A stretch of 20,592 bases of DNA from a virus: positions 36,483-57,074 of the IMG/VR virus record IMGVR_UViG_3300030328_003242. One strand, given 5' to 3'. The notes below the pieces were generated by a model, which worked only from the letters and a program-made list of their open reading frames with translations, was not told where the DNA came from and did not search any database. Below, piece by piece: positions 1 to 4,166 of the stretch. Every line of letters starts with the position of its first letter. The stretch's first letter is position 1. The translations under genes were made by a program, and so were the position numbers.

Positions 1-157
1 TGTCTGCTTCTATAAAGACATTATCGACCTGAATGTCTTTGTCATAGTTTGTGTCTGATTGTTTCATTGCATTAGGAAAATGAATTTCAAAATCATCTAG
101 ATTCTTTACTCCAGGTCGGAGTGGTTCTTTGAAATAATCTTCAGTCATAAGTTTCAT
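1..157 (-). CDS. Hypothetical protein, C-terminus beyond window
   Basis: The reading frame opens with ATG at 157 and stays open to the window edge, giving 52 residues that begin MKLMTEDYFKEPLRPG. The start overlaps the stop of the upstream gene as ATGA, so translation is probably coupled. A second in-frame ATG (MTEDYF) nine bases further on is an alternative start. The visible part is acidic and hydrophilic, with no membrane segment or motif I recognise. It belongs to the compact leftward run of small genes with overlapping ends. No function can be assigned. Confidence 0.6.
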   Translation of the reverse strand, partial: MKLMTEDYFKEPLRPGVKNLDDFEIHFPNAMKQSDTNYDKDIQVDNVFIEAD

Positions 158-354
158 TTAAGTTGGATTTCAAAATCAATTGATTTAATGCACCAGCCTG
201 ATGCAGTTGTGAGTTCTTCAATTAAATCGTCCTCATCATCTGCTGACCAACAACCAATATGGTTACGAATAACATTTTGTTGCTCATCATTAGTCATGGG
301 AGATTCATAATCATCTTTGAAATCAAAGTCAATTGATTTAACATTAAAAAGCAT
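154..354 (-). CDS. Small acidic hypothetical protein (66 aa)
   Basis: This encodes 66 residues that are very rich in Asp and Glu, including the run SADDEDDLIEELTT. The segment KSIDFDF near the N-terminus is echoed by KSIDFEI near the C-terminus, which suggests an internal duplication or two matching beta strands. A good ribosome site (GGAGG) lies about eight bases upstream of the ATG. The ATG overlaps the previous stop as TAATG, and the gene's own stop overlaps the next start as ATGA. No family was recognised. The strong acidity would fit a phage protein that binds a host protein, but that is speculation. Confidence 0.65.
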   Translation of the reverse strand: MLFNVKSIDFDFKDDYESPMTNDEQQNVIRNHIGCWSADDEDDLIEELTTASGWCIKSIDFEIQLK

Positions 355-533
355 TAAGTTACCTCCGTGATGTCATAGATTTCTGGTTTGTCATTACTAA
401 TTTCTCCATAAGAAGGGAAATCATCATCAAGACATTTCTCTGCTAATGCAGTAACTTTCTCTTTAGTTTCTGCATGATATGTGTACTCATAGTAAATAGT
501 ACATTTTGCAAAAACTCTAAATTCTTTAGTCAT
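354..533 (-). CDS. Small hypothetical protein (59 aa)
   Basis: I chose the ATG at 533 (MTKEFRVFAKCTIYYEYTYH) rather than the in-frame ATG at 563. The 533 start overlaps the stop of the upstream gene as TAATG, the same junction used at this gene's other end. The longer form would lie over the upstream gene in another frame. The N-terminal half alternates hydrophobic and aromatic residues like beta strands, followed by a helix (KEKVTALAEKCL) and an acidic tail. No family was recognised. It is probably translationally coupled to both neighbours. Confidence 0.6.
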   Translation of the reverse strand: MTKEFRVFAKCTIYYEYTYHAETKEKVTALAEKCLDDDFPSYGEISNDKPEIYDITEVT

Positions 534-673
534 TAGATAGTCCCTAGTTGACGTTGTTGCCATTTCAGAAAGGTACTCTTTAAAGCATTCTTAGCTAAGA
601 GCTTACGAGTTGGATCTTTCTGTGTGTAATGTTTCTTAGGACGTTTGGTTAATCTCTTTGGTTGTAGTTCCAT
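533..673 (-). CDS. Small basic hypothetical protein (46 aa)
   Basis: This frame starts with ATG at 673 and ends in TAA at 533-535, which overlaps the next ATG. It encodes 46 residues beginning MELQPKRLTKRPKKHYTQKD, with many Lys and Arg and few acidic residues. Such composition fits nucleic-acid binding or contact with an acidic partner; the protein encoded two genes downstream is strongly acidic, but an interaction is only a guess. It is the first gene downstream of the inverted-repeat-rich gap at 674-849. No ribosome site is obvious. The clean junction with the next gene is the best support that it is real. Confidence 0.55.
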   Translation of the reverse strand: MELQPKRLTKRPKKHYTQKDPTRKLLAKNALKSTFLKWQQRQLGTI

Positions 674-849
674 AATTAGTAATAAACAGAAATGAATAAA
701 GAGCTGGGATCATGTACTTCGACTTACATGACGACTTACATAGATGTATAAGTATGCAGACCTATGTAATCTCTTTACGAACCACCATAAAGAGACCTAC
801 ATCTAATGCCCAGCTACGCTAAGTATTTATAAACCTGGGTGCTAATACG
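674..849. other. Non-coding gap packed with inverted repeats
   Basis: No convincing gene lies here. Several perfect inverted repeats are visible: 710-716 with 725-731 (TCATGTA/TACATGA), 736-743 with 762-769 (TTACATAG/CTATGTAA), 771-777 with 788-794 (CTCTTTA/TAAAGAG), and 809-813 with 835-839 (CCCAG/CTGGG). An 8-base pair, 741-748 with 798-805 (TAGATGTA/TACATCTA), would compete with some of these. GACTTACAT is directly repeated at 721-729 and 733-741. The gap separates two leftward gene groups, so it may end one transcript, start another, or form a structured leader for the gene that starts at 673. Confidence 0.7.
824..831 (-). promoter_or_regulatory. TATAAATA, T4-late-type promoter-like box
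   Basis: On the minus strand the gap contains TATAAATA, the late-promoter box of T4 and many T4-like cyanophages. It faces the leftward genes from 673 down. In DNA this AT-rich the motif is expected by chance several times per window, and no sigma-gp55-like gene is visible here, so this is only a weak suggestion. Confidence 0.2.
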
Positions 850-1107
850 CTACCGAGGGGGGAGGGGACAAGCACTTAAACGATGTCCAAGATGCTTAGA
901 AATTTTACCTGTATTTTCATGCTTAATCTCATAGTAATAATGAAAACGACCAGCTGAATTAGATTCATGGCATACCTTAATGATATGACCATAGATTTGA
1001 TCTTTAAAAGCTTTAGAGTTCTTTGCTTTTAAGGATAAAGCTGGATTGTTCTTCTTAAAGACTCGATCACCTATTTGAAAGGTTTGTCCAACAATGGGTC
1101 GTGTCAT
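850..1107 (-). CDS. Hypothetical protein (85 aa), possible SH3-like fold
   Basis: This encodes 85 residues beginning MTRPIVGQTFQIGDRVFKK. The pattern 'F..GDRVF' near residue 10, a middle segment YGHIIKVCHE and then FHYYYEIKHENTGKI look like the strands of a small SH3-type or KOW-like barrel, but I could not assign a family. The C-terminus runs into a pyrimidine-rich stretch (CPLPPR). The ATG lies 29 bases after the stop of the upstream gene, with no strong ribosome site. The protein is basic overall, as in many small phage nucleic-acid-associated proteins. Confidence 0.6.
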   Translation of the reverse strand: MTRPIVGQTFQIGDRVFKKNNPALSLKAKNSKAFKDQIYGHIIKVCHESNSAGRFHYYYEIKHENTGKISKHLGHRLSACPLPPR

Positions 1108-1136
1108 AAAATTACTATTAATATTGCATAAGCATA

Positions 1137-1442
1137 CTAGAAAGGGATTCTTTCAGCAGAATGGAGTTTACATTCTGGAGTGATAATGAATTTGTGTGGT
1201 TCATCAATGTCTTTAGTCTTTAGATGATCTAATTGTTTGATGAGAATCTTTAATGATTTCTTAGCAGCATCTAAATTTTCAAAACTGATTGTACCTCTAC
1301 TTGTGTGGCAAGGTCCAATACAAGTGGAATGTTCTATGTAAATAGATTCATTACCAGCATTTGGATGACAATGATGAGATGTTTTTGAAACTTGAAAAGT
1401 TTGATTTGTAGGAGTGTTTTGAAGCTCTTCCTCTAAGCTCAT
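1137..1442 (-). CDS. Hypothetical protein (101 aa) downstream of hammerhead
   Basis: This encodes 101 residues beginning MSLEEELQNTPTNQTFQVSK. A Cys/His-rich stretch, HHCHPN...HSTCIGPCH (residues about 23-46), could bind a metal, and a Lys-rich helix follows (LDAAKKSLKILIKQLDHLK). The ATG at 1442 has no Shine-Dalgarno site. Its leader lies immediately 3' of the hammerhead motif, so if the ribozyme cuts, this gene is carried on the 3' product with a 5'-hydroxyl end about 60 bases upstream of the start. No family was recognised. Confidence 0.65.
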   Translation of the reverse strand: MSLEEELQNTPTNQTFQVSKTSHHCHPNAGNESIYIEHSTCIGPCHTSRGTISFENLDAAKKSLKILIKQLDHLKTKDIDEPHKFIITPECKLHSAERIPF

Positions 1443-1470
1443 GGTTAATGTTGCGATTGGATAATAACCT

Positions 1471-1525
1471 GTCTCGTCAGGATGGGTCGGTTAGTTCCCA
1501 TCGACTCCCCGAAGGGAGTTTCGAC
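1471..1525 (-). ncRNA. Type II hammerhead self-cleaving ribozyme
   Basis: Every conserved core element is present in order on the minus strand. GTC (1525-1523) pairs with GAC (1473-1471) as the open stem II. GAAA follows at 1522-1519. Stem III is ACTCCC-TTCG-GGGAGT (1519-1504) and includes the A15.1-U16.1 pair. The cleavage triplet is GUC with C17 at 1503. Stem I is GATGGG with CCCATC (1502-1497 with 1486-1481) and has a 10-base loop. CTGACGA (1480-1474) matches the CUGANGA box. The predicted cut lies between 1503 and 1502. Beyond GTC/GAC, a 3x3 internal loop and then TAA/TTA may extend stem II. The G of the ssb stop codon is the first base of stem II. Type II hammerheads are known from bacteria and phages; activity here is inferred. 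Confidence 0.92.
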
Positions 1526-1926
1526 TATTTAGCCATAGTCTTAACCTCTTTAGAAGTCTTAACTTCTTTAGTAGGTTGTTGTAGTTTTTCTGCTGCTCTC
1601 TTTTCTACACTGATTTTACCTAGTGCAGAACAGTAGCATTCATCAACTACTAGTTCATATTTACCTCTGAATTCACCTTCTTCTGTTTTCCATGTCTTAT
1701 AAACAACATGGTATCTCAAAGAAACTAAATCACCTTGGTTTCTCATTTTCTGAAGTCTTTCACCATAACCGTTATAACAAGTAACAGGTATAGCTTTAGA
1801 TCCTTCAGGAGCACCATCAGGTATAACACGAAATTCAGTGACTGAAATACGTGTATTTTCAGGGTATCTAATGGTTACATCGCTAACGATGCGACCAATT
1901 AATGAACCGTTGTTACAAGCAGACAT
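1525..1926 (-). CDS. ssb: Single-stranded DNA-binding protein (SSB)
   Basis: This 133-residue protein has the order of an SSB OB-fold: SLIGRIVSDVTIRYPENT at the N-terminus, then IPVTCYNGYGERLQKM (compare 'W..V..FGK.AE' in the family), then GDLVSLRYHVVYKTWKTEEG and the closing strand KYELVVDECY near residues 89-98. It coats single-stranded DNA during replication and recombination. The C-terminus is Lys-rich and ends KTMAK, so the acidic tip bacterial SSBs use to recruit partners is missing. A good ribosome site (AGGAG) lies about eight bases before the ATG. The leader is highly structured and the stop codon is built into a hammerhead ribozyme, an unusual pairing that suggests post-transcriptional control. 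Confidence 0.85.
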   Translation of the reverse strand: MSACNNGSLIGRIVSDVTIRYPENTRISVTEFRVIPDGAPEGSKAIPVTCYNGYGERLQKMRNQGDLVSLRYHVVYKTWKTEEGEFRGKYELVVDECYCSALGKISVEKRAAEKLQQPTKEVKTSKEVKTMAK

Positions 1927-1943
1927 GTGAGTCTCCTAGTGTG

Positions 1944-2018
1944 CTGGAGCCTATCCCAGTCGATTAGGCAGAGAGGATGAACCCCTCAGGGAGCCAACCC
2001 TTTCGGGAATGACTCCAG
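1944..2018 (-). promoter_or_regulatory. Structured leader of ssb with competing helices
   Basis: Between the previous stop and the ssb ribosome site the transcript can form three hairpins in a row: 2016-1990 (GGAGTCA with TGGCTCC, GAAA in the loop), 1987-1971 (GAGGGG-TTCAT-CCTCTC) and 1969-1949 (GCCTA with TAGGC). Alternatively CTGGAGTC at 2018-2011 can pair over eight bases with GGCTCCAG at 1951-1944, closing the whole leader and excluding the first and third hairpins. The ribosome site (AGGAG) lies just outside. Two mutually exclusive folds before an SSB gene suggest translational control; T4 gp32 represses its own mRNA through leader structure. Confidence 0.6.
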
Positions 2019-2029
2019 GAGAGAATCAA

Positions 2030-2521
2030 CTAGATTTCCACGTTCTTAACCCTCGTAATGAAAGAGTTAATAGCTTCCTTTAAAACAGGTAGATACTTGT
2101 TTTGGAAGTCGGAAACTAGATCGTTCCATTCCTTTAGATGCTCTTTCCAACGAAGGATAAAATCACTCTGGTAGCTAAGAGTATCAGTACCTAGAAGAGG
2201 AATTTTACGGACAGAAGTAGCAACTTTGTCACTTTGAGATCGAACTTTAGCTAGTTCTTCCTCAAGAGACTTGATGTCACTAGTATGTGTTTTCTGTAAA
2301 TTGTCTATTTGATTCATTTGATTTTCATTAAAACCACGTAAATCTTTAATAGTGAGATTTAAAGAATCACATTCTTCTTGACTACCGTCGTAATCATCTT
2401 GAAGTTCAATCTTTTCAAGATAGAAGCTCTTCTTGCTACCATTGCGATATTCCGCATTGGTTTTAGGATCTAGGTCCACATCAAATTTCTTGATGAGACT
2501 TTCCTGTTGAGCTTTGTCCAT
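2030..2521 (-). CDS. Hypothetical coiled-coil protein (163 aa)
   Basis: This encodes 163 residues beginning MDKAQQESLIKKFDVDLD. Residues about 52-100 have the heptad-like spacing and Leu/Glu/Lys content of a coiled coil (DNLQKTHTSDIKSLEEELAK). A more globular helical C-terminus follows with several Trp and aromatic residues (ILRWKEHLKEWNDLVSDF). No catalytic motif is visible. There is no Shine-Dalgarno site: the start codon lies in the second copy of a short tandem repeat (CTTGTTCTAT), downstream of two hairpins. Its position before ssb suggests early expression, but its role is unknown. Confidence 0.7.
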   Translation of the reverse strand: MDKAQQESLIKKFDVDLDPKTNAEYRNGSKKSFYLEKIELQDDYDGSQEECDSLNLTIKDLRGFNENQMNQIDNLQKTHTSDIKSLEEELAKVRSQSDKVATSVRKIPLLGTDTLSYQSDFILRWKEHLKEWNDLVSDFQNKYLPVLKEAINSFITRVKNVEI

Positions 2522-2543
2522 AGAACAAGTAGGTATAGAACAA

Positions 2544-2581
2544 GCAGGGAGAACCCTGCAGGGAACCTACGAATAGGCTCC
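2544..2581 (-). promoter_or_regulatory. Two-hairpin RNA leader (TTCG hairpin plus G-rich hairpin)
   Basis: On the minus strand an 8-bp stem GGAGCCTA-TTCG-TAGGTTCC (2581-2562, one G-U pair) is followed at once by a 6-bp stem GCAGGG-TTCT-CCCTGC (2559-2544). There is no U-run, so it does not look like an intrinsic terminator. The same order, a capped hairpin then a G-rich hairpin whose loop begins TTC, occurs at 1971-2016 and 2874-2912 with different stem sequences that remain paired. Confidence 0.7.
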
Positions 2582-2590
2582 GTGAAGGGA

Positions 2591-2851
2591 TCATTGACTA
2601 CATGACTTTTCCTCGTAATAATCTCTCATGGTTTCTATTAGATCTTTGCAACCAGTCATACGACTGATTTCAAATTCTCTAGCTTCTACCATTTCGTCAT
2701 AAGGAGAAAAGTTTGTAACTTTGTGATACTCCATGAGTAATGACCTATTGTGACTCGTACGGTTAATAACCTGAGTAGGAGCACATTGAACCCAATCATC
2801 AGATGTTTCTGATTTTGGAGGCCAGAATTCAAGTTTGTGAGTAATAGCCAT
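2591..2851 (-). CDS. Hypothetical protein (86 aa)
   Basis: This encodes 86 residues beginning MAITHKLEFWPPKSETSDDWVQ and ending in a helical acidic tail (CKDLIETMRDYYEEKSCSQ). I rejected longer out-of-frame alternatives because they read through the hairpin leader. There is no clear ribosome site before the ATG at 2851; the leader is the two-hairpin element at 2874-2912 followed by an A/T-rich spacer. No signal peptide, membrane segment or family motif was seen. It is one of the series of small leftward genes each preceded by structured RNA. Confidence 0.6.
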   Translation of the reverse strand: MAITHKLEFWPPKSETSDDWVQCAPTQVINRTSHNRSLLMEYHKVTNFSPYDEMVEAREFEISRMTGCKDLIETMRDYYEEKSCSQ

Positions 2852-2873
2852 AATAAATTAGGGGCTAAAGGAC

Positions 2874-2912
2874 AAGGGGATGAACCCCTCAGTCTGCCTC
2901 CGAAGAAGCAGA
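2874..2912 (-). promoter_or_regulatory. Two-hairpin RNA leader (cUUCGg hairpin plus G-rich hairpin)
   Basis: An 8-bp hairpin TCTGCTTC-TTCG-GAGGCAGA (2912-2893, one U-G pair) carries the extra-stable C(UUCG)G loop. It is followed two bases later by GAGGGG-TTCAT-CCCCTT (2890-2874). The second hairpin has the same loop and left strand as the one in the ssb leader, but its right strand differs (CCCCTT against CCTCTC) while pairing is retained. It lies directly after the stop of the gene at 2922-3071 and has no U-run. Confidence 0.7.
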
Positions 2913-2921
2913 GGGAGAGGA

Positions 2922-3071
2922 TCAATCAGGAGCATTGAATTGAGAAGGTAAGTACCAAGGGGTAAATACTTTCAATGCACTGAATAATCTTTTACGTGTC
3001 TCGATCTTGCGATCTATTAAAGATCTTTGGTAGCGATCTTCAATGTCAGACCATGTGTGATTACTTTCCAT
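2922..3071 (-). CDS. Small basic hypothetical protein (49 aa)
   Basis: This frame encodes 49 residues beginning MESNHTWSDIEDRYQRSLID and ending SQFNAPD. A strong ribosome site, GGAGG, sits seven bases before the ATG, inside the end of the upstream gene, and the two frames overlap by 11 bases, so expression is likely coupled. The middle is helical and Arg/Lys-rich (DRKIETRKRLFSALKVF). No domain was recognised. The stop codon is followed almost at once by the hairpin pair at 2874-2912. Confidence 0.65.
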   Translation of the reverse strand: MESNHTWSDIEDRYQRSLIDRKIETRKRLFSALKVFTPWYLPSQFNAPD

Positions 3072-3273
3072 ACTTAACCTCCTGGCGTTCGATTAATTCA
3101 ACAACTTCTTCATAATGTTCACGAGCTTGAGCAAGTGATGCAGAAGTACATTTGGGATAATCAGGAGCACCTTTAAGAGGTTCAAAGGTTACACGGGCTT
3201 GATTACTAGCTTCGTTAATGGAATAAACGTAGCAAGCAACTTTTGGGTGTACCAAGGTAAACTCTTTGATCAT
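3061..3273 (-). CDS. Hypothetical protein (70 aa)
   Basis: This encodes 70 residues beginning MIKEFTLVHPKVACYVYSIN, with an alternating hydrophobic N-terminal half like beta strands and a Glu-rich C-terminal helix (AREHYEEVVELIERQEVKYGK). The ATG at 3273 lies in the right arm of a small hairpin (CATGG with CCATG, 3287-3271), so the start may be partly masked, and no ribosome site precedes it. The longer leader holds a tRNA-like element. The gene overlaps the next one by 11 bases. No family was recognised. Confidence 0.6.
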   Translation of the reverse strand: MIKEFTLVHPKVACYVYSINEASNQARVTFEPLKGAPDYPKCTSASLAQAREHYEEVVELIERQEVKYGK

Positions 3274-3295
3274 GGGATAATTCCATGTGTGCAGT

Positions 3296-3357
3296 GCCTA
3301 TCTCTGCTGTAGGCAATACCGAGGGAGGGAGTTGAACCCTCCTTAAGACCCACTCAG
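3296..3357 (-). ncRNA. tRNA-like leader element 1 plus hairpin
   Basis: Reading the minus strand, CTGAG (3357-3353) pairs with CTCGG (3323-3319, one U-G pair). Between them are a 10-base linker and a 6-bp hairpin GGAGGG-TTCAACT-CCCTCC (3342-3324), whose 7-base loop matches the tRNA T-loop pattern TTCRANY. A second hairpin, GCCTA with TAGGC (3314-3296), follows. This is the most divergent of four related elements: it lacks the middle hairpin and the conserved ACTGA loop. It lies between two small genes and has no terminator-like U-run. Confidence 0.6.
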
Positions 3358-3504
3358 TTATTCACTAAAGTATTCTTCACCTTCTATCTTGATGACTTGT
3401 TGCAGTGAATATTTAGCCATAACGTCAGGACGACGATAGGTTTTCACAGCTTCATCAATGATGGAATTGAATTCAGTTTCAGTGATGGAATGTTTTCTAG
3501 ACAT
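3358..3504 (-). CDS. Small hypothetical protein (48 aa)
   Basis: I start this at ATG 3504 (MSRKHSITETEFNSIIDEAV), not at the in-frame ATG far upstream at 3612, because the longer version would translate the structured leader and part of the previous gene. The 48 residues are helical and charged, with KTYRRPDVMAKYSLQQVI in the middle and an acidic end. The 13 bases before the ATG (TTACTTCGACATC) are nearly identical before two other genes and contain no Shine-Dalgarno site. The stop lies immediately before tRNA-like element 1. No family was recognised. Confidence 0.6.
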   Translation of the reverse strand: MSRKHSITETEFNSIIDEAVKTYRRPDVMAKYSLQQVIKIEGEEYFSE

Positions 3505-3517
3505 GATGTCGAAGTAA

Positions 3518-3592
3518 GCTACTCTCAGTGAGTAGCAATACTGAGGGAGGGAGTTGAACCCTCCATTACAGCTAAAGCTGACCAAGCTCAGT
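3518..3592 (-). ncRNA. tRNA-like leader element 2 plus hairpin
   Basis: ACTGAG (3592-3587) pairs perfectly with CTCAGT (3545-3540). Inside are a small hairpin CAGC-TTTA-GCTG (3580-3569) and the T-arm-like hairpin GGAGGG-TTCAACT-CCCTCC (3564-3546). The two stacked stems total 12 bp, as in the acceptor/T helix of tRNA. After a short linker comes GCTACTC-ACTGA-GAGTAGC (3536-3518), then 13 bases, then the ATG at 3504. The stop codon of the upstream gene (TAG, 3574-3572) lies inside the small hairpin. Element 3 matches the 53-base core at 50 positions. Confidence 0.75.
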
Positions 3593-3772
3593 TGGATAAC
3601 CATAGTCATCACAAAAGTTCATCATGTTCTGGTGCTTATTGACAGGCCAGTCATGTGTTAAACACTGATGAGCTGTAGCCTTATCAAGTAAGTGACCAAT
3701 CACAGATGGGATGCCTAGAAATAACACTGCAGTAGCAGCTACTGATAGGACATTTTTATAAGGTGTAGGCAT
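3572..3772 (-). CDS. Small membrane protein (66 aa)
   Basis: This encodes 66 residues starting MPTPYKNVLSVAATAVLFLG. One hydrophobic helix spans about residues 7-29 and fits a single membrane segment. A Cys/His/Asp-containing soluble tail of about 37 residues follows. Small phage proteins of this shape are often lysis, superinfection-exclusion or host-takeover factors, but nothing identifies which. The longer in-frame start at 3853 would translate tRNA-like element 3 and is rejected. Its last codons (TELGQL, stop) form the 5' strand and middle hairpin of tRNA-like element 2, so ribosomes finishing this gene must disrupt that fold. Confidence 0.65.
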   Translation of the reverse strand: MPTPYKNVLSVAATAVLFLGIPSVIGHLLDKATAHQCLTHDWPVNKHQNMMNFCDDYGYPTELGQL

Positions 3773-3785
3773 GATGTCGAAGTAG

Positions 3786-3860
3786 GCCACCTTCAGTAGG
3801 TGGCAATACTGAGGGAGGGAGTTGAACCCTCCGATACAGCTAACGCTGACCAAGCTCAGT
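3786..3860 (-). ncRNA. tRNA-like leader element 3 plus hairpin
   Basis: This has the same layout as element 2: ACTGAG (3860-3855) with CTCAGT (3813-3808), middle hairpin CAGC-GTTA-GCTG (3848-3837), T-arm-like GGAGGG-TTCAACT-CCCTCC (3832-3814), then GCCACCT-ACTGA-AGGTGGC (3804-3786). Most of the last stem differs from element 2 (GCTACTC/GAGTAGC) yet all seven pairs are kept and the ACTGA loop is unchanged. This covariation is strong evidence of selected RNA structure. The stop of the upstream gene (TGA, 3858-3856) lies in the first stem. Confidence 0.78.
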
Positions 3861-4002
3861 TTTTAACAAGGGATACAGTGCAACCACGAGGGGTTAGACG
3901 CATCCACCAATAGAGATATACAAAAGGAACGAACAAGAAGAAGACTCTTCCTGCTGCGTATCCGTCATAGTCTCCATAGGAACTAAGAACGCTATAAAAC
4001 AT
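3856..4002 (-). CDS. Small membrane protein (48 aa)
   Basis: The ATG at 4002 gives 48 residues, MFYSVLSSYGDYDGYAAGRV onward. A strongly hydrophobic aromatic stretch (FFLFVPFVYLYWW, about residues 21-33) is followed by Arg, as expected for a single membrane helix with positive residues on the cytoplasmic side. There is no ribosome site; the start lies seven bases after the previous stop, so re-initiation is likely. The stop overlaps the first stem of tRNA-like element 3. It is the middle of three adjacent mini membrane proteins. Function unknown. Confidence 0.6.
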   Translation of the reverse strand: MFYSVLSSYGDYDGYAAGRVFFLFVPFVYLYWWMRLTPRGCTVSLVKN

Positions 4003-4009
4003 TGTTGAA

Positions 4010-4153
4010 TCAGTTAGTTGGGACGTATGAGTGCCATGAGCCAGAGTAATGATGTGTGACTACAGCCATGCCAATAGCAAAGATTGCAAATGGGATTGGA
4101 TAGTCATCAATCATGTAGCTAATGCCAGCCAAGATACGTTGAATAGATTTCAT
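4010..4153 (-). CDS. Small membrane protein (47 aa)
   Basis: This encodes 47 residues beginning MKSIQRILAGISYMIDDYPI. A hydrophobic helix, about residues 19-33 (IPFAIFAIGMAVVTH), suggests one membrane segment, and the C-terminus is short and polar (SGSWHSYVPTN). The start is preceded by the shared 13-base leader ending CTTCGACATC and by a 7-bp hairpin, and no Shine-Dalgarno site is present. It is the first of three consecutive mini membrane proteins. No family was recognised. Confidence 0.6.
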   Translation of the reverse strand: MKSIQRILAGISYMIDDYPIPFAIFAIGMAVVTHHYSGSWHSYVPTN

Positions 4154-4166
4154 GATGTCGAAGCAA

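Noticed and set aside
533-563. Upstream ATG for the 59-residue gene at 354-533
   Set aside because: The ATG at 533 forms a TAATG junction like its neighbours, while the longer form overlaps a separate small gene.
1448-1636. Plus-strand open frame of 62 codons opposite ssb and the hammerhead
   Set aside because: It lies antisense to ssb and to the ribozyme, whose structure explains the sequence; it has no ribosome site and no protein-like features beyond chance hydrophobicity.
1971-2912. G-rich hairpins as intrinsic terminators
   Set aside because: None is followed by a U-run on the transcribed strand, and genes continue in the same direction immediately after each.
3665-3671. CTGATGA on the plus strand, matching a hammerhead box
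   Set aside because: No GAAA box and no third stem can be found around it, and it is antisense to a small coding gene; treated as coincidence.
3504-3853. Longer N-terminal forms of the genes that end at 3358 and 3572
   Set aside because: The extensions translate the T-like hairpin and the ACTGA hairpin and give near-identical peptides in both genes only because the RNA element is repeated.
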